Source: Phenylobacterium sp. (GTDB lineage Bacteria > Pseudomonadota > Alphaproteobacteria > Caulobacterales > Caulobacteraceae). From it: a stretch of DNA of 64,000 nucleotides. A program made the position numbers and the translations under genes. The stretch covers positions 1 through 64,000 of the forward strand of contig NZ_JAUXXE010000030.1 in assembly GCF_030681155.1 (NCBI RefSeq). Reading direction: 5' to 3'. Shown here in pieces: positions 1 through 10,353 of this stretch. The notes under the pieces are model-generated. The model had not been told where the DNA came from. It ran no database searches and saw only the letters and a list, made by a program, of their open reading frames with translations. Position 1 is the first letter of the stretch, and each line of letters begins with the position of its first letter.

Positions 1-134
1 TCGTCCAGCAGCAGGTCCAGCCGCTCGCGCGCCGTCAGCTTGCCCTTGCCGTGCTGGCTGGCGATCCGCCGCTCGCCCCCGCCCAGCCGGGCCTCGCCCC
101 GACGCTTCTCCAGCTCTTCAAGGATGTGCTTCAT
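1..134 (-). CDS. pccB: Propionyl-CoA carboxylase beta subunit, N-terminal fragment (continues off the window edge)
   Basis: Reverse complement from ATG at 134 reads [45 protein letters not shown], the typical acyl-CoA carboxylase beta N-terminus. Confidence 0.88.
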   Translation of the reverse strand, partial: MKHILEELEKRRGEARLGGGERRIASQHGKGKLTARERLDLLLD

Positions 135-260
135 CGGGCCCTTTGGTAAAACTGTGGGGACTAAACGTCAGCCAACTTCGGCGTGGATCGTGCAGAAATC
201 AGAGATTTGCGCTGCGATTCAACCAAGATCGTGCATAAGCTTCGCGCCTTCACTCGCCTA

Positions 261-278
261 TTTTGTAAAGTTGCGAAA
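261..278. promoter_or_regulatory. Candidate operator: tandem half-sites TTTGTAAAG-TTGCGAAAT overlapping the regulator start codon
   Basis: Two TTTGnnAAA-like half-sites with 9-bp periodicity directly before ATG 278; a related TTTGGTAAA lies at 142-150 just upstream of pccB. Confidence 0.4.
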
Positions 279-1705
279 TGCGCCAGAAAGTCTTCGTCGG
301 TCCCCGTGTCCGCGCCCTGCGTGAAGCACGTGGCTGGAAGCTGGAGGCCTGCGCGACCCGGCTCGGCATCTCGGTCAGCTACCTGTCACAGATCGAGGCC
401 AATCAACGGCCCGTCAGTTCCCGCGTCCTCATCGCCCTGGTCGAGACCTTCGACGTCGCCGCCGAAGCGCTGGACGCCGACAACGACCAGCGCCTGCTGG
501 CCGATCTGCGCGAAGCGGTCGCCGAGGCCTCGGCCGGCGCCCCGCCCATTCCCCTCTCTGAACTGCGCCAAGTGGCCCAGCAGTCGCCGAGCTTCGCTCA
601 CCGCTACCTTCAACTGCACCACGCCTATCGCCGGATGGACGAGCGCTTGAAGCTGACGGAAGAGGCAGTCGCCCTGGACGAGGCGGTCGCCGCCAGCGCC
701 CTACTGCCCTACGAGGAGGTCAGGGACTATTTCCACTACTGCGACAACTACGTGCACGCCCTCGACATGGGGGCCGAAGCGCTGTCGCCGCGATGCATCG
801 GCCAGAATGGCGAGAGCCTCGAGCGGGCCCTGGAAAACTACCTCCAGCAATCGCTCGGCATCGTCGTCGAGCGACGGTTCGCCGGTGATCTACTCCGCCG
901 ACTAGATCCCGCCACACGCGTCCTGACCCTAAATTCGGCGCAGCCCATCGAAAGCCGCTGCTTCCAGATGGCCTATCAAATCGTCGCCGAAGACCTGGGC
1001 GCGATCATCGAAGCTGAACTGGCGGCCGCCGGACTACGCAGCCCCGCAGCGGAGGCTATCGGCCGGATCAGCCTGACCAACTACGCCGCGGGCGCTCTGC
1101 TATTGCCCTACGAGGCGTTCCGGGCGCAGGCCATGGCCACCCGCCACGACGTCGACCGGCTGGCCCTGCAGTTCCAGACAAGCTTCGAACAGACATGCCA
1201 CCGGCTCAGCACACTGCAGCGGCCAGGATCGCGCGGGGTGCCGTTCTATTTCCTGCGGGTAGACCGCGCCGGCAACATCACCAAACGCCATAGCGCCACC
1301 CGGTTTCAGTTCGCCCGGTTCGGCGGCACCTGCCCTCTGTGGAACATTCATGAGGCCCTGGACGGCGCGGGCCAGACTCTCATCCAGCTCGCCGAGATGC
1401 CGGACGGCGAACGTTACCTCTGCTTGGCCTGGGGGATCGAAAAGCGCTCGGGCTCGCACTTGGAGCCTGGGCGGCGCTACGCGCTAGGCCTCGGCTGCGA
1501 CGTGCAGCATGCCAGCGCCCTGGTCTATGCCGACGGCCTCGACATGAAAGCTCGGGCCACCCCCATCGGCGTAAGCTGCCGGATCTGCGAACGGGAGAAC
1601 TGCCGGCAACGCGCCTTCCCGCCCATCGATCGCGCGCTTGCGGTGCCCGGCGCCGAACGGTCCATCGTTCCGTTCACCCTAAGGCCCCTCAAGACCCCAG
1701 CCTAA
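278..1705 (+). CDS. XRE-family transcriptional regulator with IrrE-like and short-chain fatty acyl regulator C-terminal domains (ScfR/PccR type)
   Basis: N-terminal HTH (VRALREARGWKLEACATRLGISVSYLSQIEANQRPVS), LLLPYEAF segment and C-terminal CxxCxRxxCxxRAFPP; divergent from pccB. Confidence 0.85.
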   Translation: MRQKVFVGPRVRALREARGWKLEACATRLGISVSYLSQIEANQRPVSSRVLIALVETFDVAAEALDADNDQRLLADLREAVAEASAGAPPIPLSELRQVAQQSPSFAHRYLQLHHAYRRMDERLKLTEEAVALDEAVAASALLPYEEVRDYFHYCDNYVHALDMGAEALSPRCIGQNGESLERALENYLQQSLGIVVERRFAGDLLRRLDPATRVLTLNSAQPIESRCFQMAYQIVAEDLGAIIEAELAAAGLRSPAAEAIGRISLTNYAAGALLLPYEAFRAQAMATRHDVDRLALQFQTSFEQTCHRLSTLQRPGSRGVPFYFLRVDRAGNITKRHSATRFQFARFGGTCPLWNIHEALDGAGQTLIQLAEMPDGERYLCLAWGIEKRSGSHLEPGRRYALGLGCDVQHASALVYADGLDMKARATPIGVSCRICERENCRQRAFPPIDRALAVPGAERSIVPFTLRPLKTPA

Positions 1706-1937
1706 AATGTTGACTTCCCGACGAGGGCGCGGCCAGCATGCGTAAGTAGAGCTAGCGGACAGCTCACCCATGGCGGGCTGCTCCAACACCATCGCCGTTA
1801 CGAGGGTTGCGTATGGGGGCTTGTCGAACAGCGGCGGACACCGACGCCCGCAGAGGTCGTGACCCCATCAGGGCCGACCCCGACGTACTCCAACGTCCCT
1901 CACCGACCTCCCCCGTCACCTGCAAGGATGTCGTTCG

Positions 1938-3749
1938 TTGAGCGACATCGCCATCATGGCGGCCATCATCGCGGTCGCGGTCGTCCTGTTCGTGTGGAAC
2001 AAGCTTCCGGTCGTCGTTGTGGCCATGAGCACGGCCCTGGCGCTCTATGCGACCGGCGTCCTGTCGCTGGACGACGCGCTGAGCGGCCTGGGCGACCCCG
2101 CCGTCATCTTCATCGCGACGCTGTTCATCGTCAGCGCCGGGCTCGAAGCCACCGGCCTGACGACCTGGGCCGGCCAGATGCTGATCGCGAAGGCAGGCGA
2201 GAACAGCCGCGCGCGGCTACTGGTCCTGACCGCCTTGCTCGTGGCGTTCCTGGCGGCCCTGATCAGCGTGAACGGCGCCGTCGCGGCCCTACTCCCGGTC
2301 GTCGTAGTCATGGCGATGCGCCTGAAACGCGCGCCCTCGCAACTGCTGATGCCGCTGGTCTTCTCGGCCCACGCCGGGTCGCTGCTGGCCCTGACCGGGT
2401 CACCAGTCAACGTGTTGATCTCCAATGCGGCAAGCGATGCCGGTTTGGGACGCTTCGCATTCTTCGAGTTTGCGCTTGTCGGCGCGCCGCTGCTGTTGGG
2501 GTCGATCGCGATCATCGTCTTCTTCGGCGAGCGGCTGCTGCCCAACAGTATCAGCCGCAAGATCCCGGCCGATCTCAGCACCCACGCACAGACCCTGGTC
2601 GAGCAATACGGCCTTAGCAGCGACGCCTTCCAGATGCGGGTCCGCGCCAGTTCTCCCTTCGTGGGCGCTCCGATCACCTCCATCGATCTGCGGAGCTTCC
2701 CGGACCTGCAGCTCATCGCAGTCAAGCAGGACGACGGGAGCCCGCCGCGCCGAAAGAGCATCGCCGAAGGCGACTTCTTCATCCTGCGCGGCAGCCCAGA
2801 TGCGGCGGTGGCCTTCGCGGCTCAGAACCATCTGGCCTTCCGCGAGCAGAACGCCGCCGCCGAGTTGCAGGACACGCTGTTCAACCGGAATTCCGGCCTG
2901 GCCGAGGTCATCATCCCGCCGCGGTCGGGCATGATCGGCACATCGGTGTTTCCAGGCATGATCACCGAGAGCGGCGACCTGATCGTGCTGGCCGTCCAGC
3001 GACGCGGCACGGACCTCATCCCCAACGAAACCATCCTCGAAGCTGGCGACACCCTGCTCCTCCAGGGCACCTGGAAGGCGCTGGACCTCAACCTCAACGA
3101 TCCCGACGTCCTGATGGTCAATTCGCCTGAAGTGGTGCGCCGTCAGGCTGTGCCGCTTGGAGCAGGCGCCAAGCAGACAGTGGTGATCCTCCTGGCCATG
3201 GTGGTCATGCTGGCCACGGGGATCGTCCCGCCCGTTGTCGCCGGCATGCTGGCCGCCGGCGCCATGATCCTGACCGGCGTCCTGACGGTGGAGCAGTCGT
3301 TCCGCTCCATCAACTGGACGACCGTCATCCTGGTTGGCGCGATGATGCCGCTCTCGACCGCCATGTATGAGACCGGCGCGGCGGCTCTGCTCGCCGACGG
3401 GCTCGTCAACATCGTGGGCGACTCCGGCCCGGTCTTCCTGCTGGCAGGGCTATTCATCCTCACCGCCGTGCTCGGCCAGTTGATCAGCAACACCGCCACC
3501 GCCCTGATCGTCATCCCGATCGCGCTGGCCGCCGCCCAAGGCATGGGCGTCTCGCCCCGGCCGGTGTTGATGAGCGTCGGCGTCGCCGCAGCCGCGGCCT
3601 TCCTGACCCCCATCGCCACGCCAACCAACCTCATGGTCATGGCGCCCGGCGGATACAAGTTCAGCGACTACTGGAAGCTCGGCCTGCCGCTGATGATCTG
3701 GTTCTTCATTATCGCTACTTTCTACGTCCCCTTGATTTGGCGGTTCTGA
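1938..3749 (+). CDS. SLC13-family permease with central RCK_C (TrkA-C) domains
   Basis: Two hydrophobic halves around RCK_C-like segments (GLSSDAFQMRVRASSPFVGAPITSIDLR; GLAEVIIPPRSGMIGTSV); TTG start. Confidence 0.8.
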   Translation: MSDIAIMAAIIAVAVVLFVWNKLPVVVVAMSTALALYATGVLSLDDALSGLGDPAVIFIATLFIVSAGLEATGLTTWAGQMLIAKAGENSRARLLVLTALLVAFLAALISVNGAVAALLPVVVVMAMRLKRAPSQLLMPLVFSAHAGSLLALTGSPVNVLISNAASDAGLGRFAFFEFALVGAPLLLGSIAIIVFFGERLLPNSISRKIPADLSTHAQTLVEQYGLSSDAFQMRVRASSPFVGAPITSIDLRSFPDLQLIAVKQDDGSPPRRKSIAEGDFFILRGSPDAAVAFAAQNHLAFREQNAAAELQDTLFNRNSGLAEVIIPPRSGMIGTSVFPGMITESGDLIVLAVQRRGTDLIPNETILEAGDTLLLQGTWKALDLNLNDPDVLMVNSPEVVRRQAVPLGAGAKQTVVILLAMVVMLATGIVPPVVAGMLAAGAMILTGVLTVEQSFRSINWTTVILVGAMMPLSTAMYETGAAALLADGLVNIVGDSGPVFLLAGLFILTAVLGQLISNTATALIVIPIALAAAQGMGVSPRPVLMSVGVAAAAAFLTPIATPTNLMVMAPGGYKFSDYWKLGLPLMIWFFIIATFYVPLIWRF

Positions 3750-3905
3750 TGCGAGCCGCCCCAGAAGCCTCCCCAAAACTCCGCCACCAACCTAACGGCA
3801 CGGTTGCATTTTAGATAATTGCGCGCCCAATTGCAGATACGTCACCGGTTCTCGCCGCCTAGCTCAGGCTGACGACGGAGCAGATCTCTTGAAGGACTGA
3901 CGCCC

Positions 3906-5444
3906 GTGAGCCAACCCGCAGCAGCGCCGAGGTCAACGACCCAGCGCTTTCTTGATGCGATCGAGAAGGTAGGGAACAAGGTCCCCCACCCTGCGGTCAT
4001 CTTCCTGATCCTGATCGCAATCGTGGTCGCCCTATCCCACGTCTTCTACATGTTGGGCGTGAGCGTGACCTATCAGGTCGTCAATCCCGAAACCCATCAG
4101 GTCGAGAACGCTGCAGCGACGGCCAAGAGCCTGCTCACCGCCGACGGCATCCGGTTCATGTTCACCGGCGTCGTCCAGAATTTCATGAATTTCAATGCGG
4201 TCGGCGTGATCATCGTCGCCATGGTCGGGGTCGGGGTCGCCGAATCCGCCGGCCTGATCAAGGCCCTGATCCGCAAACTGGTGATCGTCGCCCCGCGCAA
4301 GGCGCTCACCTACATCCTGGTCTTCGTCGGCATCCTCTCCAGCATCGCCGCCGACGCCGGCTATCTGGTGCTGATCCCACTCGCCGCCGCCGCCTTCATG
4401 AGCGTTGGCCGCCATCCGCTCGCCGGCCTCGCGGCCGCCTTCGCCGCGGTAGCCGGAGCGTTTGGCGTGAACATCCTGATCGTTCCGCTCGACGGCATCC
4501 TCACCGAGATCACCAACGACGCCATCCACCTGATGAACCCGGCCATTTCGATCGGGCTGGCCGCCAACATCTGGTTCTCGATCGCCTCCGTCGTATTGCT
4601 GACCGTGGTAGTCGCCATCGTCACCGAGAAGGTGGTCGAGCCCCGGCTCGGCCCCTGGGGCGAGGTCGACGAGGAAGTCGAGAACGCCAAGCTGGCGCCC
4701 GAAGAGGTCCGCGGTCTGAAGTTCGCGACCTTCGCCTTGATCGCGGTGGCGATCTTCCTGGCCATATTGACCGTCCCGTCAGGCGCCCCGCTGCGCGATC
4801 CGGTCACCGACGCTCTGGTCGGCAATTCGCCCTTCATGAACAGCCTGATCGTCGTCATCGCGCTGGTCTTCATGGCCATGGGGATCGGCTATGGCTACGG
4901 CGCCAAAACGATGACCAGTATGAACGACGTCATCAACGCCATGACCCAGGCGATCGCCAGCTTGGCCAGCCTGATCTTCCTGCTGCTGATCATCAGCCAG
5001 TTCCTGGCCTATTTCGAATATACCAACATGGCGACCCTGGCCGCGGTGTCTCTGGCCGACATCCTGACCCAGGCCGATGTGGACGCCCTTTGGCTGCTCA
5101 TCGGTTTCGTGGTCGTCGTGATGATCCTCGACCTGATCATCACCGGGGCAATCCCGAAGTGGGCGATCTTCGCGCCAATCTTCGTCCCACTATTGATGAA
5201 GCTCAACATGTCACCCGAAGCCGTGCTGGCCGCCTACCGGGTAGGCGACTCGCCGATGAACGCGGTGACCCCGCTCAACGCCTATTTCGCCATGATCGTG
5301 GTGTTTGCGCAGCGCTATCAGAAAGAAGCTGGCGTCGGCACCATCATCGCGCTGATGCTGCCCTATGTGCTGGCGATCGGGGTGAGTTGGACTCTCCTTC
5401 TTGCAGCCTGGCAGATCCTCGGACTGCCATGGGGCGTGAACTGA
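3906..5444 (+). CDS. AbgT-family transporter (p-aminobenzoyl-glutamate / YdaH family)
   Basis: RFLDAIEKVGNKVPHPAVIFLILIAIV, AESAGLIKALIRKLV and YRVGDSPMNAVTPLNAYFAMIV are AbgT-family motifs. Confidence 0.9.
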   Translation: MSQPAAAPRSTTQRFLDAIEKVGNKVPHPAVIFLILIAIVVALSHVFYMLGVSVTYQVVNPETHQVENAAATAKSLLTADGIRFMFTGVVQNFMNFNAVGVIIVAMVGVGVAESAGLIKALIRKLVIVAPRKALTYILVFVGILSSIAADAGYLVLIPLAAAAFMSVGRHPLAGLAAAFAAVAGAFGVNILIVPLDGILTEITNDAIHLMNPAISIGLAANIWFSIASVVLLTVVVAIVTEKVVEPRLGPWGEVDEEVENAKLAPEEVRGLKFATFALIAVAIFLAILTVPSGAPLRDPVTDALVGNSPFMNSLIVVIALVFMAMGIGYGYGAKTMTSMNDVINAMTQAIASLASLIFLLLIISQFLAYFEYTNMATLAAVSLADILTQADVDALWLLIGFVVVVMILDLIITGAIPKWAIFAPIFVPLLMKLNMSPEAVLAAYRVGDSPMNAVTPLNAYFAMIVVFAQRYQKEAGVGTIIALMLPYVLAIGVSWTLLLAAWQILGLPWGVN

Positions 5445-5504
5445 CACCTCTTCCCGCTTGGCCCCGTCCAGGCGATCGCATCCACGACACCGTCTTCTCG
5501 GAGA

Positions 5505-7004
5505 GTGCTGATGAACATCACCTTGGTGAGCGGATCGCCCGAAACGATCCGGACCGGCACGTTAGTCATCGGCGTCTTTGCCGACGGCGCGCTTCCACCC
5601 GCCGCCAAGCTGCTGGATGCAGCCCTGGGCGGCCGCCTCGCCGCGCTTGTAAAGCTTGGCGAGGTCGGGGCCGAGGCCGGGGCCACACTGGTGTTGCATG
5701 GACCGGCCGGCGTCGCCGCTGAGCGGCTGCTGATCGTCAGTCTGGGGAAAAGCCAGCCGCTGTCCGAAAAGGCCTTCCGCGACGCCCTGGCCGGCGCTGG
5801 CAAGGCGCTGGCGAGCAGCGTCGCCCCCGAGGCTTGCATGGTCCTGTCCGATTTGGCGCCTGCAGGCAGATCGGCCGAATGGCGGCTACGCCACGCCAGC
5901 CGGATCATCGCCGACTGCGCCTATCGCTTCGACGCACCCGGACGCCGGCGCGACGCCCCAAAGCCGACGGGCGCAGGCAAGATCGGACTCCTCATCGATG
6001 CGCCGTCGAGCGAGCCGCTTGAAGCCGCCATCCGCGAAGGCGCGGCGATCGCCGAGGGCATGGCTTTGGCCAAGGACCTTGGCAATCTGCCAGGCAACAT
6101 CTGCAATCCGGCCTATCTGGCCGAAACCGGCCAGGCGTTGGGCAAGGAGTTCGGTTTCGAGGTGGATATCCTCGAGCGCGCCGATCTCGAAAAACTCGGC
6201 ATGGGGTCGCTCCTGGCGGTCGGCCGGGCGTCCTATTCGCCCTGCAAACTGATCGTGATGCACTATCGCGGCGGTCCTGCGGGCGCCCAGCCGGTCGTCC
6301 TGGTCGGCAAGGGGATCACCTTCGACACCGGTGGGATTTCCCTGAAGCCCGCGGCCCTGCTCGATGAAATGAAATATGACATGAGCGGCGCCGGGAGCGT
6401 CTTCGGAACGCTCAAGACCATCGCCCGCCTCGGCCTGCCGATGAATGTGACAGGCATCGTCCCGGCGGTGGAGAACATGCCAGGCGGCAACGCCGCCCGC
6501 CCCGGCGACGTGGTCACCTCGATGTCGGGCCAGACCATCGAGATCCTGAACACCGACGCCGAGGGCCGGCTGATCCTCTGCGACGCCCTGACCTATGCCG
6601 AGCGCTTCAATCCCGCCTGCGTCGTGGATATCGCGACGCTGACCGGCGCCTGCGTCGTCGCCCTGGGCAGTCACGCCAGCGGACTTTTCGCCAACGACGA
6701 GTCGTTGGCGGCCGAACTCCTGAAGGGCGGCGTCGATTCAGGAGACCGCGCCTGGCAGCTTCCGCTGTGGGACGACTACCAGGTGCAGCTGAAAAGCAAT
6801 TTCGCCGACATGAGCAATCTTGGCGGACCGGCCGCCGGCTCGGTGACCGCCGCCTGCTTCCTTGCCCGGTTCACCGGGGCCTACAAATGGGCGCACCTGG
6901 ACATCGCGGGTACGGCGTCGACCTCTGGCGAGGCAAAGGGTTCCACGGGCCGGCCGGTGCCATTGTTGTCGGAGTTCCTGCTATCCCGGTCACGGGCCAC
7001 CTAG
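5505..7004 (+). CDS. pepA: Leucyl aminopeptidase (M17)
   Basis: LVGKGITFDTGGISLKPA and NTDAEGRLILCDALTYAE signatures. Confidence 0.95.
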   Translation: MLMNITLVSGSPETIRTGTLVIGVFADGALPPAAKLLDAALGGRLAALVKLGEVGAEAGATLVLHGPAGVAAERLLIVSLGKSQPLSEKAFRDALAGAGKALASSVAPEACMVLSDLAPAGRSAEWRLRHASRIIADCAYRFDAPGRRRDAPKPTGAGKIGLLIDAPSSEPLEAAIREGAAIAEGMALAKDLGNLPGNICNPAYLAETGQALGKEFGFEVDILERADLEKLGMGSLLAVGRASYSPCKLIVMHYRGGPAGAQPVVLVGKGITFDTGGISLKPAALLDEMKYDMSGAGSVFGTLKTIARLGLPMNVTGIVPAVENMPGGNAARPGDVVTSMSGQTIEILNTDAEGRLILCDALTYAERFNPACVVDIATLTGACVVALGSHASGLFANDESLAAELLKGGVDSGDRAWQLPLWDDYQVQLKSNFADMSNLGGPAAGSVTAACFLARFTGAYKWAHLDIAGTASTSGEAKGSTGRPVPLLSEFLLSRSRAT

Positions 7005-7160
7005 AGGAAAATAGGCTCGATGAGACTTTTCGCTCGCAGGCGATGCGTCGCAAACGCGAGAAAGAGATCGTCGGCATCTGGCTCTTTGCGACGTTCCGCC
7101 CTATCGCCGCCACCTTACGCCCTATGGTCCCTTTCGGTCCGCGACGTGGGCGGTGTTTAA

Positions 7161-7466
7161 GTGAATGGCATGAACGACTTCATCGATCTGACCGGGGCCT
7201 CCGGCGCGACCTACCGTTTCCGCCGCCGAGCCGTGGCCGGCGATCACCTGCCGATCGCAGGCAATTTCGCCTTGGTGACCCTTGTCGATGGCAAGGTAAC
7301 CGTTACCACGCTTGGTAAATCCAACGATCTCTCGCGTCTGGTCGCACCGACCGAGCCGCCCGAAGCACAGGTCTACACGCGCCTGAATGTCGCGCGCGCG
7401 ATCCGGACTTCCGAGCACGACGACCTGGCCGCCGCCTACCCGGAGGCTCAAGTCATCGAGCACTAG
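7161..7466 (+). CDS. Hypothetical protein, ~101 aa
   Basis: ORF between pepA and a convergent autotransporter; no family recognised; alternative ATG at 7170. Confidence 0.6.
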   Translation: MNGMNDFIDLTGASGATYRFRRRAVAGDHLPIAGNFALVTLVDGKVTVTTLGKSNDLSRLVAPTEPPEAQVYTRLNVARAIRTSEHDDLAAAYPEAQVIEH

Positions 7467-7481
7467 GCCGCCCGCAGCCGC

Positions 7482-10274
7482 CTACCAGGTGATTCGCAAA
7501 CCGGCCGTGGCGGCATGCGCCGCGCCGGTTGTGCGAAGTTCGGCGTCGTAGTTTGCGAATATATCGACCGACTTGCCCGCCGCCGCGGCGACGCTCAGGC
7601 CGAGCAGAGCGCTGTCGCGAGCCGCGCGAGGCCCGCGCGACGTGAACCCGGTTGTCGGCGCGCCGATGAAGGCGGCCTCAAGCTCCCCATGATCATCTAG
7701 GAACTCGTGCAGCCATTGGGCGCGCGCGCCGATCTGGCCCGAGATCTTGGCAAGCGTAAGCGGGGCTGAGAGCCGCAAGCCCAAACCGCCGTCCAGGCTG
7801 TCGGCGTTGTTAGAGCCGGCCACCAGCCCGAGACTGCCCACGCCCTGCTCGCTAAAGCCGTCCTGGCGAAGCCCGGCATACCGAATTGAGGCCAGCGGAC
7901 GGGCGGTCGCACCGCCCAAGTCAATTGCATAGGACGCCTCACTGAAAGCGCTGATGCGTCGCCCGTCATAGTCGGCGCGAGCTCTGCCGCTGCCGCCGCC
8001 GAGAACCAGGGTCCGCTCGACCTCGTTCGAAAGCGCCGCATAGCTGAGCCAGCTATCCACCGCGATCGGACCGCTGGCGTAGGCGCTGTAAAGCGCGCCC
8101 TCGTAGGTGGTGATGTCCCCCTTGCCGTCAAAGGCGTCGAAATCGACATCGGTCGAGCCATAGCCGAGGCTCACACCCACGCGCAGCGAAGGCGAAACCT
8201 GCCAGTCGCGCCCGGCAACCAACCCGCCCATGCTGTAGTCAGCGCCGGAGGCCTCGGAGTCGCCGCCTTGGCGTCCCCACTGGCCGTAGCCGCGCAGCCA
8301 CACGCCGTCGTCTGAGGCAGGCGACGTCCTGAGGTTGGTCAAACGCGCCGACATGGTCTGGGCGAACGGCAGGCCGCCGGTCAGGGCGATGGAGGCGAGC
8401 GAAGCGTGAGCTTCCCCCGAAAGGCTGGCGAGGGATGCCCTGGCTTGCTCCGTGGACGATCCCTGCAGCGCCATGGCGCTGAGCAGGAAGCCGAGGTCCC
8501 CTGCGCCAACGCCGCGCTCGAACGCGCCGCCGACGGCACAAGCGTTGCTGCTTGTACAAACCCAACGGTCATCGAACGCCAAGCGGTTGAGGGTCAGATA
8601 GACCGCGCCCGCGTCATAGCTAAGCGAGGGTTTGAGATAGGCGTAGTCCTCGGCGTACACCCCATCGAACCGACCGATGACCCCCTCGCCCGCCCGAACA
8701 AGGACCTCGGTAAAGGAGCGGAGATAGAGCCCAGGCATGATGACGGCCTCGACCGCCCCGCCCTCGAGATATGCCTCTCCACTGACCGCGAGCCGGTTGC
8801 TGAGGCCAAACGGAGTGATCTGGCCGACGACGACACCGGTCTCGGCGTTCACGAAGTCGCCATCAATGCTGAGCGTCCCGGTGAGAAGCGCGTCGCCGGG
8901 CGCGACGAAGCCTTCGCTATGCACGGGCCCGCGCACCACGCCCCGACCGGCAAGAGCTCCGTCGTAAGCGATGAAGGTCGGTGAGGGGCTGCTACCCATG
9001 ACCGCCAGCAGCCCCTCATTGACGCGCGTCGCGCCCGAATAGGTGCTCTGCCCGTAAAGCACGAGCGTGCCGGCGCCGGACTTGGTCAGCCCGCCAGCGC
9101 CGGAGATGTTGTTGTACCACTCGCTCGTCCCGCGCGGCTGTACGACATGGAAGTCGCCCCAATCGAAACGACCTGGGCCGTCCACCGCCCGGGCGACGTT
9201 CAGCAGGCCGTAGCCGTAGACCTCATCCACACCGGGCGCGCCGAGATCGGTGGCCGTTCCCAGCAGGGTCTGACGCACCTGATCGGTGGTGAAATAGGGA
9301 AACATCTGTGTGACCAGCGCCGCGGCGCCGGCGACGTGGGGCGCCGCAAATGAGGTTCCATTGCCCTGCAGATAGCCGCCAAAGGCGTCGGCCATCCAAA
9401 GACCGAAGCCGTCGGTCTGGAAGTCACCACCCGGCGCGGCGAGGCACCAAGCCTTGGCCAAGCCGCAGGCGTTAGCATAGGAAGCGATCTCGCCCGTGAA
9501 GCCCACGGCGGTGACCGCAAGCCATCCGCGCTCCAGTTCGGGGAACAGGTAAGGCAGGCCGGCCTGGGTGGTCGGCTGCGCCCCCCCATCATTGTGGGTG
9601 ATGAAAATCACCAGGCCCTCACGCTCTACCGCCCGCCGAGACGACGCGACCAGATCGGGGTCGAAGGCCTCTAGTTCGGCCGCGCTCCAACTGGTGATCG
9701 CCTCGTCGTAGCCCCAGCTGTTGTTGAGAATTCGCACGCCACGATCCATCAACCCGCCCCAGGCTTGCTGAAGCAACGTGGCGTCAGAGGCCATGTCTCC
9801 GTTTTCATCAAAGACCCGCGCGCTAACGACGCGCGCGCCCGGGGCGACGCCATGGATGCCGACGCCATCACGCTTTCCGACGATGATCGAGGCCACCGCC
9901 GTTCCATGGCCGTTGCCGTCGATCACCACCGGGGATCGCGTCACATAGTCGTAGCCACCCGCGACCTGTCCCTGGAGCTCGGGATGGTCCGTAGCCACCC
10001 CAGAGTCGATCACGCCGACCAGGACGCCGGTCCCATCGACGCCGCTCGCATAGGCGTAGTCGGCGCCAATCATGTTCACGCCCCACGAGTCTCGAAACTC
10101 TGCGGTGCGATAAGTCCTTCGGTCCGTGGGATCGCCAGCGGTCTGGGCCAGGGCGCCTGTCGTCAGGCAAGACGACAGCATCAACGTCGCAAGGACGCTC
10201 TTGGACCTAAGATTCACGTAACCCCCCGGAAACGGCCCGACGCTCACGGCGCCGGACTTGACGGGTTTGGGCAT
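7482..10274 (-). CDS. Autotransporter subtilisin-like (S8) serine protease
   Basis: VLVGVIDSGVATDHPEL (Asp), GHGTAVASI (His), GTSFAAPHVAGAAAL (Ser), autotransporter-associated repeat (GAGGLTKSGAGTLVLYGQSTYSGATRVNEG) and C-terminal beta-barrel. Confidence 0.93.
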   Translation of the reverse strand: MPKPVKSGAVSVGPFPGGYVNLRSKSVLATLMLSSCLTTGALAQTAGDPTDRRTYRTAEFRDSWGVNMIGADYAYASGVDGTGVLVGVIDSGVATDHPELQGQVAGGYDYVTRSPVVIDGNGHGTAVASIIVGKRDGVGIHGVAPGARVVSARVFDENGDMASDATLLQQAWGGLMDRGVRILNNSWGYDEAITSWSAAELEAFDPDLVASSRRAVEREGLVIFITHNDGGAQPTTQAGLPYLFPELERGWLAVTAVGFTGEIASYANACGLAKAWCLAAPGGDFQTDGFGLWMADAFGGYLQGNGTSFAAPHVAGAAALVTQMFPYFTTDQVRQTLLGTATDLGAPGVDEVYGYGLLNVARAVDGPGRFDWGDFHVVQPRGTSEWYNNISGAGGLTKSGAGTLVLYGQSTYSGATRVNEGLLAVMGSSPSPTFIAYDGALAGRGVVRGPVHSEGFVAPGDALLTGTLSIDGDFVNAETGVVVGQITPFGLSNRLAVSGEAYLEGGAVEAVIMPGLYLRSFTEVLVRAGEGVIGRFDGVYAEDYAYLKPSLSYDAGAVYLTLNRLAFDDRWVCTSSNACAVGGAFERGVGAGDLGFLLSAMALQGSSTEQARASLASLSGEAHASLASIALTGGLPFAQTMSARLTNLRTSPASDDGVWLRGYGQWGRQGGDSEASGADYSMGGLVAGRDWQVSPSLRVGVSLGYGSTDVDFDAFDGKGDITTYEGALYSAYASGPIAVDSWLSYAALSNEVERTLVLGGGSGRARADYDGRRISAFSEASYAIDLGGATARPLASIRYAGLRQDGFSEQGVGSLGLVAGSNNADSLDGGLGLRLSAPLTLAKISGQIGARAQWLHEFLDDHGELEAAFIGAPTTGFTSRGPRAARDSALLGLSVAAAAGKSVDIFANYDAELRTTGAAHAATAGLRITW

Positions 10275-10353
10275 GCGCTACGGGACGCGGGAGATCAACC
10301 CGCTGTACGTGTATTTTTCTCGATTATAGTGTGCGGCGAGTAAACTCCGCGCC

